Shown here one piece after another: positions 22,166 through 32,133 of a stretch of DNA of 64,000 nucleotides. The DNA lies in NCBI GenBank assembly GCA_023078685.1, contig JALGAS010000001.1, forward strand, positions 2,356,001 to 2,420,000, given 5' to 3'. A program made the translations under genes and the position numbers. Position 1 is the stretch's first letter, and each line of letters starts with the position of its first letter. This DNA is from Neopestalotiopsis rosae. Taxonomy: Eukaryota; Ascomycota; Sordariomycetes; Amphisphaeriales; Sporocadaceae. The notes under the pieces are model-generated. The model did no database searches, had not been told where the DNA came from, and was given only the letters and a program-made list of their open reading frames with translations.

Positions 22166-22961
22166 ATGACAGCATCTTCAACACAAAGACCTCGAGCTCG
22201 TCCCTACACGACCTCCTCAAGATTGCAGAGGCTATCCAATGTACGAGCTGCGGTCCGCAGGCATGATCCTCAAGTGACCGCAGATGCGCCGACGAGGAGA
22301 TCAACCGACATGTCGAATACCATGCCGACCGGCATGCAATTTCCTTCGCAGACTATGACAGGACCGCCACATGGCAATGCAGTCAGTCAAGATCAGCATG
22401 AAACCGATTTGTCGCCGACAGACGTCTCGCATTAGTATGTCAGCTTGTTCCCCAATAAGAAACTCGACGTCTACTAATTCAGCTTGAGCCAATCTTTGGT
22501 CGTGGAAATCAAAGAACATACTAAAACAGAAGTCGGAAAGATTTCGTTGGAATTGAACGGGATATCATCGTTGATATCTCAAATGATGAACGAGTAAGTG
22601 CTTATGCTCCTGCGTGGGAATGCCGATTGCTAATGGCGTCGAAAGGATCCAAAGCACGTAAGTAGTAGCACGAACTATCAGTCATTGGGTCCATAAATGA
22701 AGCCACTAATGGTGGCCCATGGGTGTAGGAGACAAGAGATCGATCAAGGGTATGTTAGCACTGCTCAACGTCTTTTCGCTTCCATTTAGTGACAGAATCT
22801 GAAGATTCCAACACCACAAAAACATCACAGAGTCCTTGATGGATATTCTCAAGGAAGCACTCGAGATGGATGAGATCCAGTACGACCAGGATGGGGCGGA
22901 GCAAGAACAAGAAGATTTCATGGACCCAGCGCTTTTCGAACAGGACACATTTCATCATTAG
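22166..22961 (+). CDS. Small coiled-coil hypothetical protein, five exons
   Basis: Assembled from splice signals: exons 22166-22434, 22483-22593, 22646-22657 (only 12 nt), 22729-22749, 22805-22961; introns 48, 52, 71 and 55 nt. Donors are GTATGT, GTAAGT, GTAAGT and GTATGT, nearly all consensus. Intron 1 has a perfect TACTAAT branch site. Phases agree across all junctions, giving 189 residues. Residues 1-88 are basic and disordered (RPRARPYTTSSRLQRLSNVRAA). The rest is a predicted helical/coiled-coil region (VVEIKEHTKTEVGKISLELN, ISQMMNEIQSTRQEIDQG, LMDILKEALEMDEIQ) with an acidic end. Family unknown. It may be a partner or regulatory subunit of some complex, but nothing nearby says which. Strong donor consensus argues for a functional gene despite the tiny exons. 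Confidence 0.65.
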
Positions 22962-25253
22962 CTGATAAAGGAGGCAGTGGCCGGATGACCAGTCAAGGCG
23001 GTAGCTATTGCTTGGGGAAGAACTTCTCAGTGCGTAGCAATAACAAAGATTGCGCACATCCATACCACGCCCTGATTCACAATGCACATATGGACAGCCA
23101 AACAACTCAAGTAATACAACTAGTGACTCAATATCAGGAGACGCTTGTGTCAGCGTCTCAGTCCAATGTTCAGGAGGTCCCCCCATTTACTTCGAGTGAT
23201 TGTAAAAACTTATACTCATGCATGGAGCATACATGAGATGTACAGCAGCGGATTGATCAATGTGAGAGTTGTGAACTCGTGTATAGTGGGTCCCATGGCG
23301 ACTCTTTGAGCATACCCAAACCCACCAGAAGAATGGTTAAATCAAGACCGTACGATCCATGGCAAAAGACGTGAGTCAGGTCGTATTTTACAGGAAGCGA
23401 TTCCGGGTCTACTCGGATTTCAAGTGAACAAACATCTGATCCGAGATTTTAAGACTAACAATCCAGGTAGAATGGCATTCTTGCTTTCAGCATGGACATG
23501 GAGGCTGCCAGAGGGTTCATTCCGGTCACGCTGTACTTACGGTGCAGCTAAGCCGTGTCGCCAGGTCATCACTTTTCCTACCAATTGTGGCAGTCTTGCC
23601 GTTCTCGCCGATCGTGAACAAACTTGGACTGGACACATTGTGCACAACTTGCCATACCTATCTGCCGCGGGCAAACTGCATGAGCGCAGCGGGCCACGGT
23701 CATAAGACCCGCATCATCCAGAAGGAATCACTGTTGTTGTTCCCACCCTTACCTGGCTCACCTGGCTCAAAGGGACCAGCATTATAGAGAGCACGATTTA
23801 CATCCGAAAAACTGGAGCGAGCTTAGACCCACATTCTTCGGCGGACGGATTTTAGGCCCACAGGCCAAGGGCTTCCGCCACGGGGAGAGTCCGCTTCCGA
23901 GGCTTTAGAGCCCTTTCTATATCAGAAGGAGCTCTAGTACCGGAGTATGGTTATAAGACCCACATTAACAAAGTCAAATTTCCGCCATTGCAAAGACCTA
24001 GCTTAGGTGTGTACACAGGCACTGTTGACACTCCGCAGTCTACACCCGGAGAGCCGGAGCTTAAGCCCACATATCTTCGGCTTGCGGGTTTTAGGTCCAC
24101 AGTCCATGTCTGTGACTAGCGTTTTAGGATGTTTGTTTTCGATAATCGTCATTGCCCTGTTGGGACTTTCTCTGCTGGTGGGTTATGAATCCTGTTCTAC
24201 GAGCAAACCTCGTGGGTCAATTCCGTACGGTGTTTTACGTACAGAGTTTCCTCATGCTGTTCCCCTGGCCAGATCAGATCGAGTTTACGATGTACGTACA
24301 GAAAGCAGGGGCTAGGCCCACATATCTTGGACTTGCGGGTGTTGCGGGTGTTGCGGGTGTTGTAAGCAAGTTGCTGTACTACTGATGTCCTGGTCGTGAG
24401 TACGCTTTGCACAGTCTGGTTGGTCGAGGGGTTTTGTTTGAGATTATTGAGTATCTTCGCCCCATCCAGTAAACTTTTGTTTCTGAAGGGAGAAATTGGC
24501 AGTTCCGTTGATGGGTTTCTTTGCTTTCGATAGGTGGTGGGGCCCTTAAGATTCTGTCCGAAGCACAAGCCTTCAGCACAATAAGGAATGTCAGCAAATG
24601 GTGGCCATGTTTCATTTTCTTGACTAACCATATCTCAAGCTACGATCGGCCACCTCACAAAAGACTTGCCTGATACAATCTCTATGGTTTGGCACAGCAC
24701 CTCGCAAACCTGCCCGAATGTTCATCTCAAACTGCCTATCAAACTAATAAGTGGAGCAAAGTACGATCAAGGACCATATAATTTGAAGGAGCCAGTATGA
24801 TAACACCTTTATTTTCAGCATAGGAACCGGGGCCGCTGCAACGAAGGGCAAAGTGGCCATAATGGAGGACCCAGTTACGCACTAGTTTAGATCAGCATTT
24901 CCATGATATCCGTGGCTCAAAACTGTTGCTCTCCGTAACCAGGAAGCCGCACTTGAATCCACATATCCGTAGTATGCGAGCTTCTGCTGCTCTGCTGCCC
25001 CGCCTCTATACTGGCATGTCGGCTTGACCGGATCGATGAGAATTGATGAAGTTTGTCGTTCCTGAACGCAAATTTGCATGCCCTACACAACAGGCAGCAT
25101 GGCCCCGGCTCTCTCGTGGTCTTGGGCCGTGTTTGGTCGGACTTGGCCTTTAGACTCCCTGTGAGCGCTGGCTTCGACTTTACTGATACAAAACATCGTA
25201 ATTACTGCACACATTGTAGACATGTTGCGGCATTCTTCAGGGTATTGATTAGC
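22962..25253. repeat. Cluster of dispersed-repeat fragments
   Basis: No intact gene. Short-repeat copies lie at 23813-23866, 24051-24102, 24301-24345 and 24943-24985. Each has GGAGCTTAAGCCCACATATC-like sequence, then TTCGG, a TGCGGG, then TTTTAGGTCCACA, with losses. A second motif, CACGGTCATAAGACCCGCATC-like, occurs at 23694-23716 and 23945-23968. A small TTGCGGGTG triplication is at 24333-24360. All copies face the same way. Reading frames in this stretch are broken and have no domain. Confidence 0.55.
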
Positions 25254-25261
25254 TATAAAAT
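25254..25261 (+). promoter_or_regulatory. TATA box of the alcohol dehydrogenase gene
   Basis: TATAAAAT, 235 bp before the ATG at 25489 and about 27 bp before the start of the minisatellite. The transcription start therefore probably falls at the edge of the repeat. Confidence 0.6.
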
Positions 25262-25287
25262 ATCTAGCCATATCCTGCGACAGACAT

Positions 25288-25437
25288 TTCTCTACACACT
25301 TCTCTACACACTTCTCTACACACTTCTCTACACACTTCTCTACACACTTCTCTACACACTTCTCTACACACTTCTCTACACACTTCTCTACACACTTCTC
25401 TACACACTTCTCTACACACTTCTCTACACACTTCTCT
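25288..25437 (+). repeat. 12-bp minisatellite in the ADH leader
   Basis: About 12.5 perfect head-to-tail copies of TTCTCTACACAC. The array fills the interval between the expected transcription start and a point 51 bp before the ADH start codon, and would form most of the 5' UTR. The unit length is a multiple of three, so all three plus frames stay open across it. The resulting Leu-Leu-Tyr-Thr or Phe-Ser-Thr-His repeats are not thought to be translated, since no in-frame ATG precedes them. Confidence 0.95.
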
Positions 25438-25488
25438 GGGAAACAGTCCAGGCATCATCCATATTTGCCCGTCCACTCAGATGTTATC

Positions 25489-26517
25489 ATGCCTTCTTTT
25501 ACAGTGTTCAAAGGATCGAGCGAGGGCGCACCTAAGCAGGCGACGATCACCAAGCCTGACTACCTTACTGGCGACCAGGTGTTCCTCAGAATAAGCGCAT
25601 CTGGTTTATGCGGTACAGACCTACACTTCAGGACGATCGATATGGCCCTTGGACACGAAGGTGTTGGTGTTGTGGAGGCTCTCGGCCCTGAAGTGAAATT
25701 CTTGAGACAGGGTGACCGCGTCGGCTGGGGATATGAGCATGACTCCTGCGGCCACTGCAACCAATGCTTGACGGGCCGAGAGAACTACTGTCCTGAACGC
25801 GCCGTATACGGAAGCGCCAACTTGGACCAGGGCTCTTTCGCGACTCATGCTATCTGGCGTGAGGCTTTCCTGTTCAAGATTCCCAACGGTCTAAGCGACG
25901 AGGCTGCCGCGCCGATGCAGTGCGGCGGCGCCACCGTCTGGAACGCGCTGCAAGCTTATAATGCGCAACCCTTCGAAACAGTTGGTATTATGGGTATCGG
26001 AGGACTGGGACACCTGGCCATCCAATTTGCTGCTAAAATGGGATGCCACGTTGTTGCGCTCTCGGGCTCGGACCGCAAGAAGGACGAGGCTATCAAGCTT
26101 GGAGCTCATGAGTTCATTGCCGTCCAGAAGAATCAGGGCAAAATCCCCGTGTCAAAGCAATTGAATCGTCTTCTTGTCACCAGCTCCGCTCAGCCCAACT
26201 GGGACGTCCTCATGCCCATGCTTGCGCCCAATGCAACCATTCACCCCCTGTATGCCGCCCAGGGCCACCTCTCCATTCCCTACATACCAATGCTGGTCAA
26301 CGGTGTTACTGTGCAGGGTTCCATTGTTGCGCCACGCAAGATTCACCGTGACATGCTCGAGTTTGCTGCTCTTCACAGGATCGAGCCTGTTGTAAGAATC
26401 TTTCCAATGACGGAGGCGGGTATCAAGGACGCGATGGACAGTTTAGAAAAGGGATCTGTATACTTTCGCGCTGTCATTAAGCCTGAGCCCATTTCCCATC
26501 GTCATTCGAGTGATTGA
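25489..26517 (+). CDS. Zinc-dependent medium-chain alcohol dehydrogenase (CAD-like)
   Basis: Cytosolic NAD(P)-dependent oxidoreductase interconverting an alcohol and aldehyde; the substrate is not predictable. Intronless, 342 residues, normal length. Catalytic zinc site GLCGTDLHF (Cys41) and GHEGVGVV (His56); structural zinc Cys87, Cys90, Cys93, Cys101 in CGHCNQCLTGRENYC; Rossmann GIMGIGGLGHLAIQFA (about 167-182). The proline/valine-rich C-terminal half and SIVAPRK fit the cinnamyl/YahK-like branch. ATG 25489 (MPSFTVFKG) is chosen over the upstream in-frame TTG. An out-of-frame ATG at 25481, eight bases before it, could act as a competing start. Expression probably depends on the TATA box at 25254 and the CT-rich minisatellite leader. 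Confidence 0.93.
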   Translation: MPSFTVFKGSSEGAPKQATITKPDYLTGDQVFLRISASGLCGTDLHFRTIDMALGHEGVGVVEALGPEVKFLRQGDRVGWGYEHDSCGHCNQCLTGRENYCPERAVYGSANLDQGSFATHAIWREAFLFKIPNGLSDEAAAPMQCGGATVWNALQAYNAQPFETVGIMGIGGLGHLAIQFAAKMGCHVVALSGSDRKKDEAIKLGAHEFIAVQKNQGKIPVSKQLNRLLVTSSAQPNWDVLMPMLAPNATIHPLYAAQGHLSIPYIPMLVNGVTVQGSIVAPRKIHRDMLEFAALHRIEPVVRIFPMTEAGIKDAMDSLEKGSVYFRAVIKPEPISHRHSSD

Positions 26518-29303
26518 AAACAGCCCCAGGCGAATCTGGCACTCTATCCCAGACTTACGTTCCTCTTTGATAGACCATGGATAAGGATAAATACGTATGA
26601 GACCATTCCCTATCTTTGTCGCATCTATTGCACTTCTTTCATGAATTAGTTTATTAAACAAAGAAAAACGATTGCTTTGAACACGCGGATTCTATGTTTT
26701 TGGTGCTCTGACAGTGACTTGACTACTCTTGCGTACAGACGTTCCTTCATTTATGTTGAGACCGGGAATACTCATTCAGAGAACAAGCCAGAGCTGTATG
26801 TGGAGTACATAGGCACCAAGCAAAATCTGACCATTGAGAGAAGGCTCGACAGTGAAGTCATCACGAACTGACATTTCCTCGTCCCCGTTGTGTATTCTGT
26901 ACGACAATCGCACAAGTTACGCAGAGCCGACAAAACTGTCGATGTTTTTGTCAATCGTACTTTCGTCCATAATCATGGTGTTTAGTGCAGCTCAAGAAAG
27001 TGCGCGATATGTCCAACACTGACTACCAATTGAAGCTAGAATACTCATGCGTGCTGCGGACTCTTCAGGATGCGATTTACGCCATAGCGGCAACCACAAG
27101 GCCAGGCAGCAGATACTGCGGACTTGTTCTACTTTCGATAAGCAACATACAGGGATGCCTCCGAACCGGAAACGATGCGTTCGGGCGTCGCATACAAGTT
27201 TGACCATTGTTGATGAATACGGCCCACTGCTCTCGAGACCTCGGTGCTAGTGCGTGTGGAGACAGAGTCCGGCTCCGTCTGTTGTACACAGCATGTTCTC
27301 GTCCAAATGCCCGTCGTGGCCAGACACCTCATATGCAGAAGCGTCTCTGGATGCCGGAAACGCGAGAGTCTTAAGTGAAGCAAAGTGACCACGACATCTG
27401 ATAGGTCGGCAAGAGATGGTGAAAGAGCTCCAGCTAATGCATCAGTCTCCACACTTTTCAACGAGGTAACGGCTTTGATGATTCCGTGACGTAGACGTTG
27501 CTCAAAGACAAACTAGTGATTGGGTGTCAATACAGCTTGCTTCTCCTGTTCTTCAAATGGTCGCTTCTGCTAATGATTATACAGCCGATTGTTGTTTGAG
27601 AATTCCAGTCATTCGTAATCGTGAGCACTTCTATATCAGAATCCATAAATAGTCCTACAATCCAATAGAGTACTGATACATATACTGTACCAGCAATTTT
27701 TATTGTTTCTGTGCGTACACAAATACCAATGATTCAGAGCGTACCGAAGCAGTGCTGCTTCTGAGAGGTCACCAATGAAAGGAACCCATGACGAAATTTT
27801 CTACGCCAGTGCTCCTCAGCCCAGTGCCTGCAAGACTCTCTACGATTTTCCCACTTAGAAAGATACCTCTTGCGCCCCAGGAAGCTCCTCTTCGAATCAG
27901 GTGTTTGGCCACCGAAAACTTGCCATTTTTGATGGCCCACCACAGTGCCGTCTAGCATGTCGTCGAGGATTTCGAGAGTGTAGCGATGATACACATGAAT
28001 CAGACCCGTTAGAAAGATCTACAGATGGCTAGCCTCACAGGTTTCATTGCCGATGAGATGGAGACGACCGTTTCGGAGGATATCGGCGATGGCGAAAGCG
28101 TTTCATCTGGCGAAGAAAGCACTGATGTAATGGATGGTTTGGAGATGATGAAAGATGCCCTCGAGAGTCTGGAGATGACCTGCATCAAGTTACGAAATTT
28201 GGTTGAGAGACTGGAAGCGATACGACTACATTAAAATGCAAGCCGAGTTGTGTGATGGAGTACGAACGGCAGCGCTATATCTCAATACATGGTTGCATGT
28301 GAAAACGTGGTAAAATTTGAGTACGGTACTATAGGCAGTTTGACTCTGGTATTAACTCTCCAAACAAGCAACCTGGATAATGAATAAGTGGTGAGAAGAT
28401 CAAAACTGTCTACATAAACGGAACGCCGGCCTATTTGTCGTTGCAAAAAAGAGAAAGTAAGTGATATGAAATATCTATGCGACCCTCGATATGACATAGT
28501 CAGAAAAACACAAGACATGTCCTTTATCGTGCCGCCGCAAGATTTCGAAAGCCTTCGAGTGCTATCCTCTTCATCCACGTCCTGATTCCCAACCTAGAAA
28601 TTCTGCGTTACTGGGCGCACTACTTGTTTTATGGCTATCATGTCATACCCACATATTTTCCCTCCTTGCAGTGCCATTTCCGGTAATGGCCTTCAGTCCT
28701 TCCCAGTTCCGCTGTAGCCTACGCGGGACGTTTGGCACTTCAGGTTAGCGCCACAGTTTTGTACCCTTTGACTTCGGTTGTACCTTTTCTTGTGTCTATA
28801 CAAGCCACATGCGATTCGCACCCGAAATAAAACCACACATGGAATGTCCCAGGGCTATCATCACTGCTGGGTTTTCCCGAATGAATTGTTCATTAATGGT
28901 TCGACGAATCGGCCTCCATCCCTGTGATAAGAAAATTTGAATGCATGTTTTAAAGGCTTGCCGCGCCGTTGATGCTCATACAAATGCGTATCGCTTAATT
29001 CCTCATTTCCATAACTATTCCCAGAGGTTGAAATACTCGACAATAGCCACAGTAAGGTGAGATGTGTTGCAACGGATTGAAGCGTAGGTTTATGAGGAAT
29101 ACGTAGATTTGGACGATTATGAAATGAATCATCGAGTACTGCAGCGCATTCCATCCACGCTGCGTATCATTAACAACCATGGCAGCTTGATTTCACAATA
29201 TAAGCAGACGATACTGTACAACACGATTAATTCTAGCTCGAGATCTAAAAGGATTCAACCCTATCGGAAGTATCGCATTGATACGGGACGTGATAATGGC
29301 ATT
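26518..29303. other. Gene-poor stretch
   Basis: 27129-27461 (minus, 110 codons) and 27734-27994 (minus; YHRYTLEILDDMLDGTVVGH and a Trp/Arg-rich end) look partly coding-like but match no family I know and lack clear starts. 28861-29154 and 29109-29327 are unconvincing. No repeats recognised. Confidence 0.4.
28025..28234 (+). CDS. Small acidic/coiled-coil ORF (uncertain)
   Basis: 69 codons with an ATG start: an acidic first half (VSEDIGDGESVSSGEEST) and a heptad-like second half (MMKDALESLEMTCIKLRNLV). No homologue recognised. It lies close to, and opposite in strand from, the frame at 27734-27994. Confidence 0.28.
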   Translation: MASLTGFIADEMETTVSEDIGDGESVSSGEESTDVMDGLEMMKDALESLEMTCIKLRNLVERLEAIRLH

Positions 29304-30711
29304 TCACGTATCCTTTCGTCCTCTTAAAGTTTTCCGCAAGGCGACAATTTCCTTCTGCAGTCGGCGGACGTATACTTTGTCAATTTCTTCCAGCCAGCTC
29401 GTCAGGTTTTTTGCTGCACTACAGTAAAGCAATTCCTGATGCGCTCCAACCAGTATACCTGGAGTATCCACGATTCGAGCTGCAATGTCTATTATTTCGT
29501 CAGCATTGGAATGATGCAATTGCAGGGGTCCACCTACCTGCCATCCGTTCGCTAGATTTAATGAGCTCTTGAAAAGACATCAAATAGTACTTTTGGTAAA
29601 ATTCGCCCATGAAATGACTGAACTGCACCACCTCAGGCATCTCTGCAGGAGCAACGATGGTTGTTTCTCTGGACAAACACTGTCGCAACTCCACATCTAA
29701 ATATTGTGTTATCATGTAACATGATCAGACCATAACTAGAGATTGAAGCATTCCCGTACCAGCATAAATGTTGATCATGCGATCGATAAAGCCGGTATCC
29801 GTGGCTTGGCGTGGACGGAGCGCTAATAGGCTTGCCATCATGATGATGTGATATCGACTGGGAAAATTGAGGGAGATTAGCGTGGCAGCCACGATCTCGC
29901 GCGGTTCAATTGCTGGACGATCATCGCTTCCGTAGAAAGCTTCGCGAAACGCAATCACTGCATGAGCCCATTGAATTTTTCTTGAACTCAATTCAGACTT
30001 GAATTGCGGTTCCAATTGATAGAGGTTTTCGTTGACAATTTTGTCGCATTGCATAACCGATGAGCGATTCTTGATGCAAAGTTGCCCTTGAGCGAGATAC
30101 TCGCCAAAGTAGTAACTTCCGGATAATGTTGTATGCTTTTTACTGCGAAAATGTCGAAAATCTCGAAGTCCGCGATCACTCCAGCGTTTGTATTGACCGC
30201 CGATTTTGATCATATGACTGTTTGGCACAGAATCTTCAAATCTCTTCATAAGAGTTAAATCCTGTACAAACGTTTCGTTTGGGAACAATGTCGTATCAAT
30301 AACAGCAAAATGAATGTCCTTCAACTCTATACCCTCTGTCCTGTGTTTGTATATTGAATATTGAATAGCGAAGAGCAATGAAGTCGTCCACGAGATGAAT
30401 GGATCGGGGAATGATCTTGATGTAGACCATCGAAGGTGCTCATTCAGGGCCATGGCCACATGCGATTCCTCATCATCGATTATATTTGTCGTGTTGCCAT
30501 GTATGGTAGCCTCAGATCGCATCCAGTCCTGATCATTATTCCCAGCAGAAACTCTAGAGAAAATACGGAATAGAAATCGAGGGACTACCTCGGTTTCTCC
30601 AGCAGTCGCATAGAATTGATGGAAGGGAATTTCGGTGCGAGCATGTTCGCCCGCCTCATCGTCTGCAAAACCCACATGAATACGCTCAAAGTTCTGGGTC
30701 AAGCATTCCAT
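29304..30711 (-). CDS. DUF7587-like hypothetical protein (3 exons)
   Basis: Exons 30711-29760, 29696-29538, 29488-29304 (minus), introns 63 and 49 nt; splicing joins NIYA to DVELRQCL and RMAG-type sequence to DIAARIVDTP in frame; 431 residues. The core PRFLFRIFSRVSAGNN...WMRSEA, then a distal block SWTTSLLFAIQYSIYKH and AVIDTTLFPNETFVQD, resembles the fungal DUF7587 domain (PxxLFRxxSxxSxG followed by TSSL). That fold is reminiscent of ADP-ribosyltransferase-like substrate pockets, but this is inference and no catalytic triad can be assigned. The last exon is a coiled coil (LEEIDKVYVRRLQKEIVALR). ATG 30711 is the first in frame; an upstream exon cannot be excluded. The gene appears intact. Confidence 0.62.
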
Positions 30712-31725
30712 GATCAACGCCACGAATCGGAACAAATTCAGGGAGAACTTTGATTGAACCTATACTATTCTATTTCTTAATGTTCAGTGGACAATATATA
30801 TGTATAAAAACATTGATTGGTTGGCGAATTAGTATGGAATCTATGACGATAGACTTTCGTTTTAGATTTTCTAGTTCTGATCTAATGAATAGTGCGACTT
30901 TTCACACTTCCGCTAAGGAGCGAAACTGAGCTCGACATATAGTACAAAAGTTATTATGTGGATAGCTGCGATAGACAGAGTAATCTGATCACTGAAATGC
31001 CTTTCCATATGAAGCTCGCCCAACCTGGCGTATTTGATGAAGGTGAGAAAATTTCTGGCATCACATGGACACGAACTGATATAGCAGTATTGGGTTTGCA
31101 ACTGGAAGTCAACTATGGTTTCAGTATAATCATCGAACACATGTCAACTATGGGCTCAAAAGGTGGGACGGAGCCGCTGCTCTCTCTGTGTGTTGCCGTC
31201 GTGGGCTGTAAGGGTTGGCACTCGACATCCATATAATCGTGCAATGCAACATCGTCTACATGCGGCACCCAACCTAGACCAGCTGACTTCTGACTCAGCC
31301 ACCACATCGGGCATTCTTAGATGAAATTTTGTCTACGCGTCATAATTTACTGACTCATGTCGGCACATTCGTTTCCGATCTAAGTTTCAATTAACTATCG
31401 TGACGTCGCCCTTAAGATAGAGCATTCGAGATGGATGCAAAGCTATGCCCAAGCATGTTTCATCATCACGATATCGACATGGTCCATAGTACTTAAATGA
31501 AATTCGATCAGCCCAGGCGCGCACAAACACGAAGCTTGTGATTTTCAAGCCTTTCATAAGTATACAGCTAATGAGCTGCATCGCTGAAGCGCTAGATAAT
31601 GCGACAATACACGATTTACAATTTTACCATCGTCGACAGTAAGCAACCTCAAACTTATTTTGAAATCTGCTGACAGCATGTACGGAACTCAATAACTACT
31701 TTAACACGCAGTGCGGCATAATTAA
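30712..31725. other. AT-rich intergenic stretch
   Basis: By eye this is richer in A+T than its neighbours, with many TpA and runs such as ATATATATGTATAAAAA near 30795. The minus frame 31387-31581 (FVRAWADRISFKYYGPCRY) looks like a decayed exon of unknown family. Nothing else seen. Confidence 0.4.
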
Positions 31726-32010
31726 ATGACCCGATCATTCAGTTGCGGAGATCGACTCTGTAAAGAGAAAGACGGATTCCATGATCTTGGCGAGACAATT
31801 GAACATCTCCGCAGCGCCCATGAGCTCTCGTTCATTAAGCGGCCGTACGGCCTGGGAGTATCTGACAGCCACGGACACGTTTGGTATTGCTTCCAGTGCG
31901 ATACTGACTCTGGGAAAGATCATCGGAGCTTCCGATCGAATCAAGCTATGTGGAATCACCTCAACGATAGACACGACCATCAGTTTAGTGTCATTGAAAT
32001 TTGGAGATAA
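31726..32010 (+). CDS. Small protein with two C2H2-like zinc fingers
   Basis: 94 residues, ATG directly preceded by an in-frame TAA. Two metal-binding patterns: CGDRLCKEKDGF..LGETIEHLRSAHE and CFQCDTDSGK..RSNQAMWNHLNDRHD. Each has a Cys pair followed by two His spaced four or five apart, as in C2H2 fingers found next to fungal STAND/ankyrin receptors and in small DNA- or protein-binding proteins. It lies just beyond the 3' end of the PNP-NACHT pseudogene and points toward it. Too short for a typical regulator; an upstream exon or a decayed larger gene is possible. Confidence 0.55.
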   Translation: MTRSFSCGDRLCKEKDGFHDLGETIEHLRSAHELSFIKRPYGLGVSDSHGHVWYCFQCDTDSGKDHRSFRSNQAMWNHLNDRHDHQFSVIEIWR

Positions 32011-32133
32011 CTACTCCTACAATGGGGATTAACAAAGAATGTAATATGGAACAGGCCGGCACATTTGTCCTAGCGTTGAAAGGTCGCACGATCTTGTCAA
32101 AAGTAGTGTAAATGTGGTTGTGTATTTGTTGTT

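Noticed and set aside
25053..25535. 160-codon plus-strand frame with tandem LLYT units, and its minus mirror with VCRE units
   Set aside because: Both are products of the 12-bp minisatellite, whose length is a multiple of three; no coding context.
4025..26517. P450, FAD protein and ADH as one secondary-metabolite cluster
   Set aside because: No core synthase, spacing of 12 and 5 kb with decayed sequence between, and no intact regulator.
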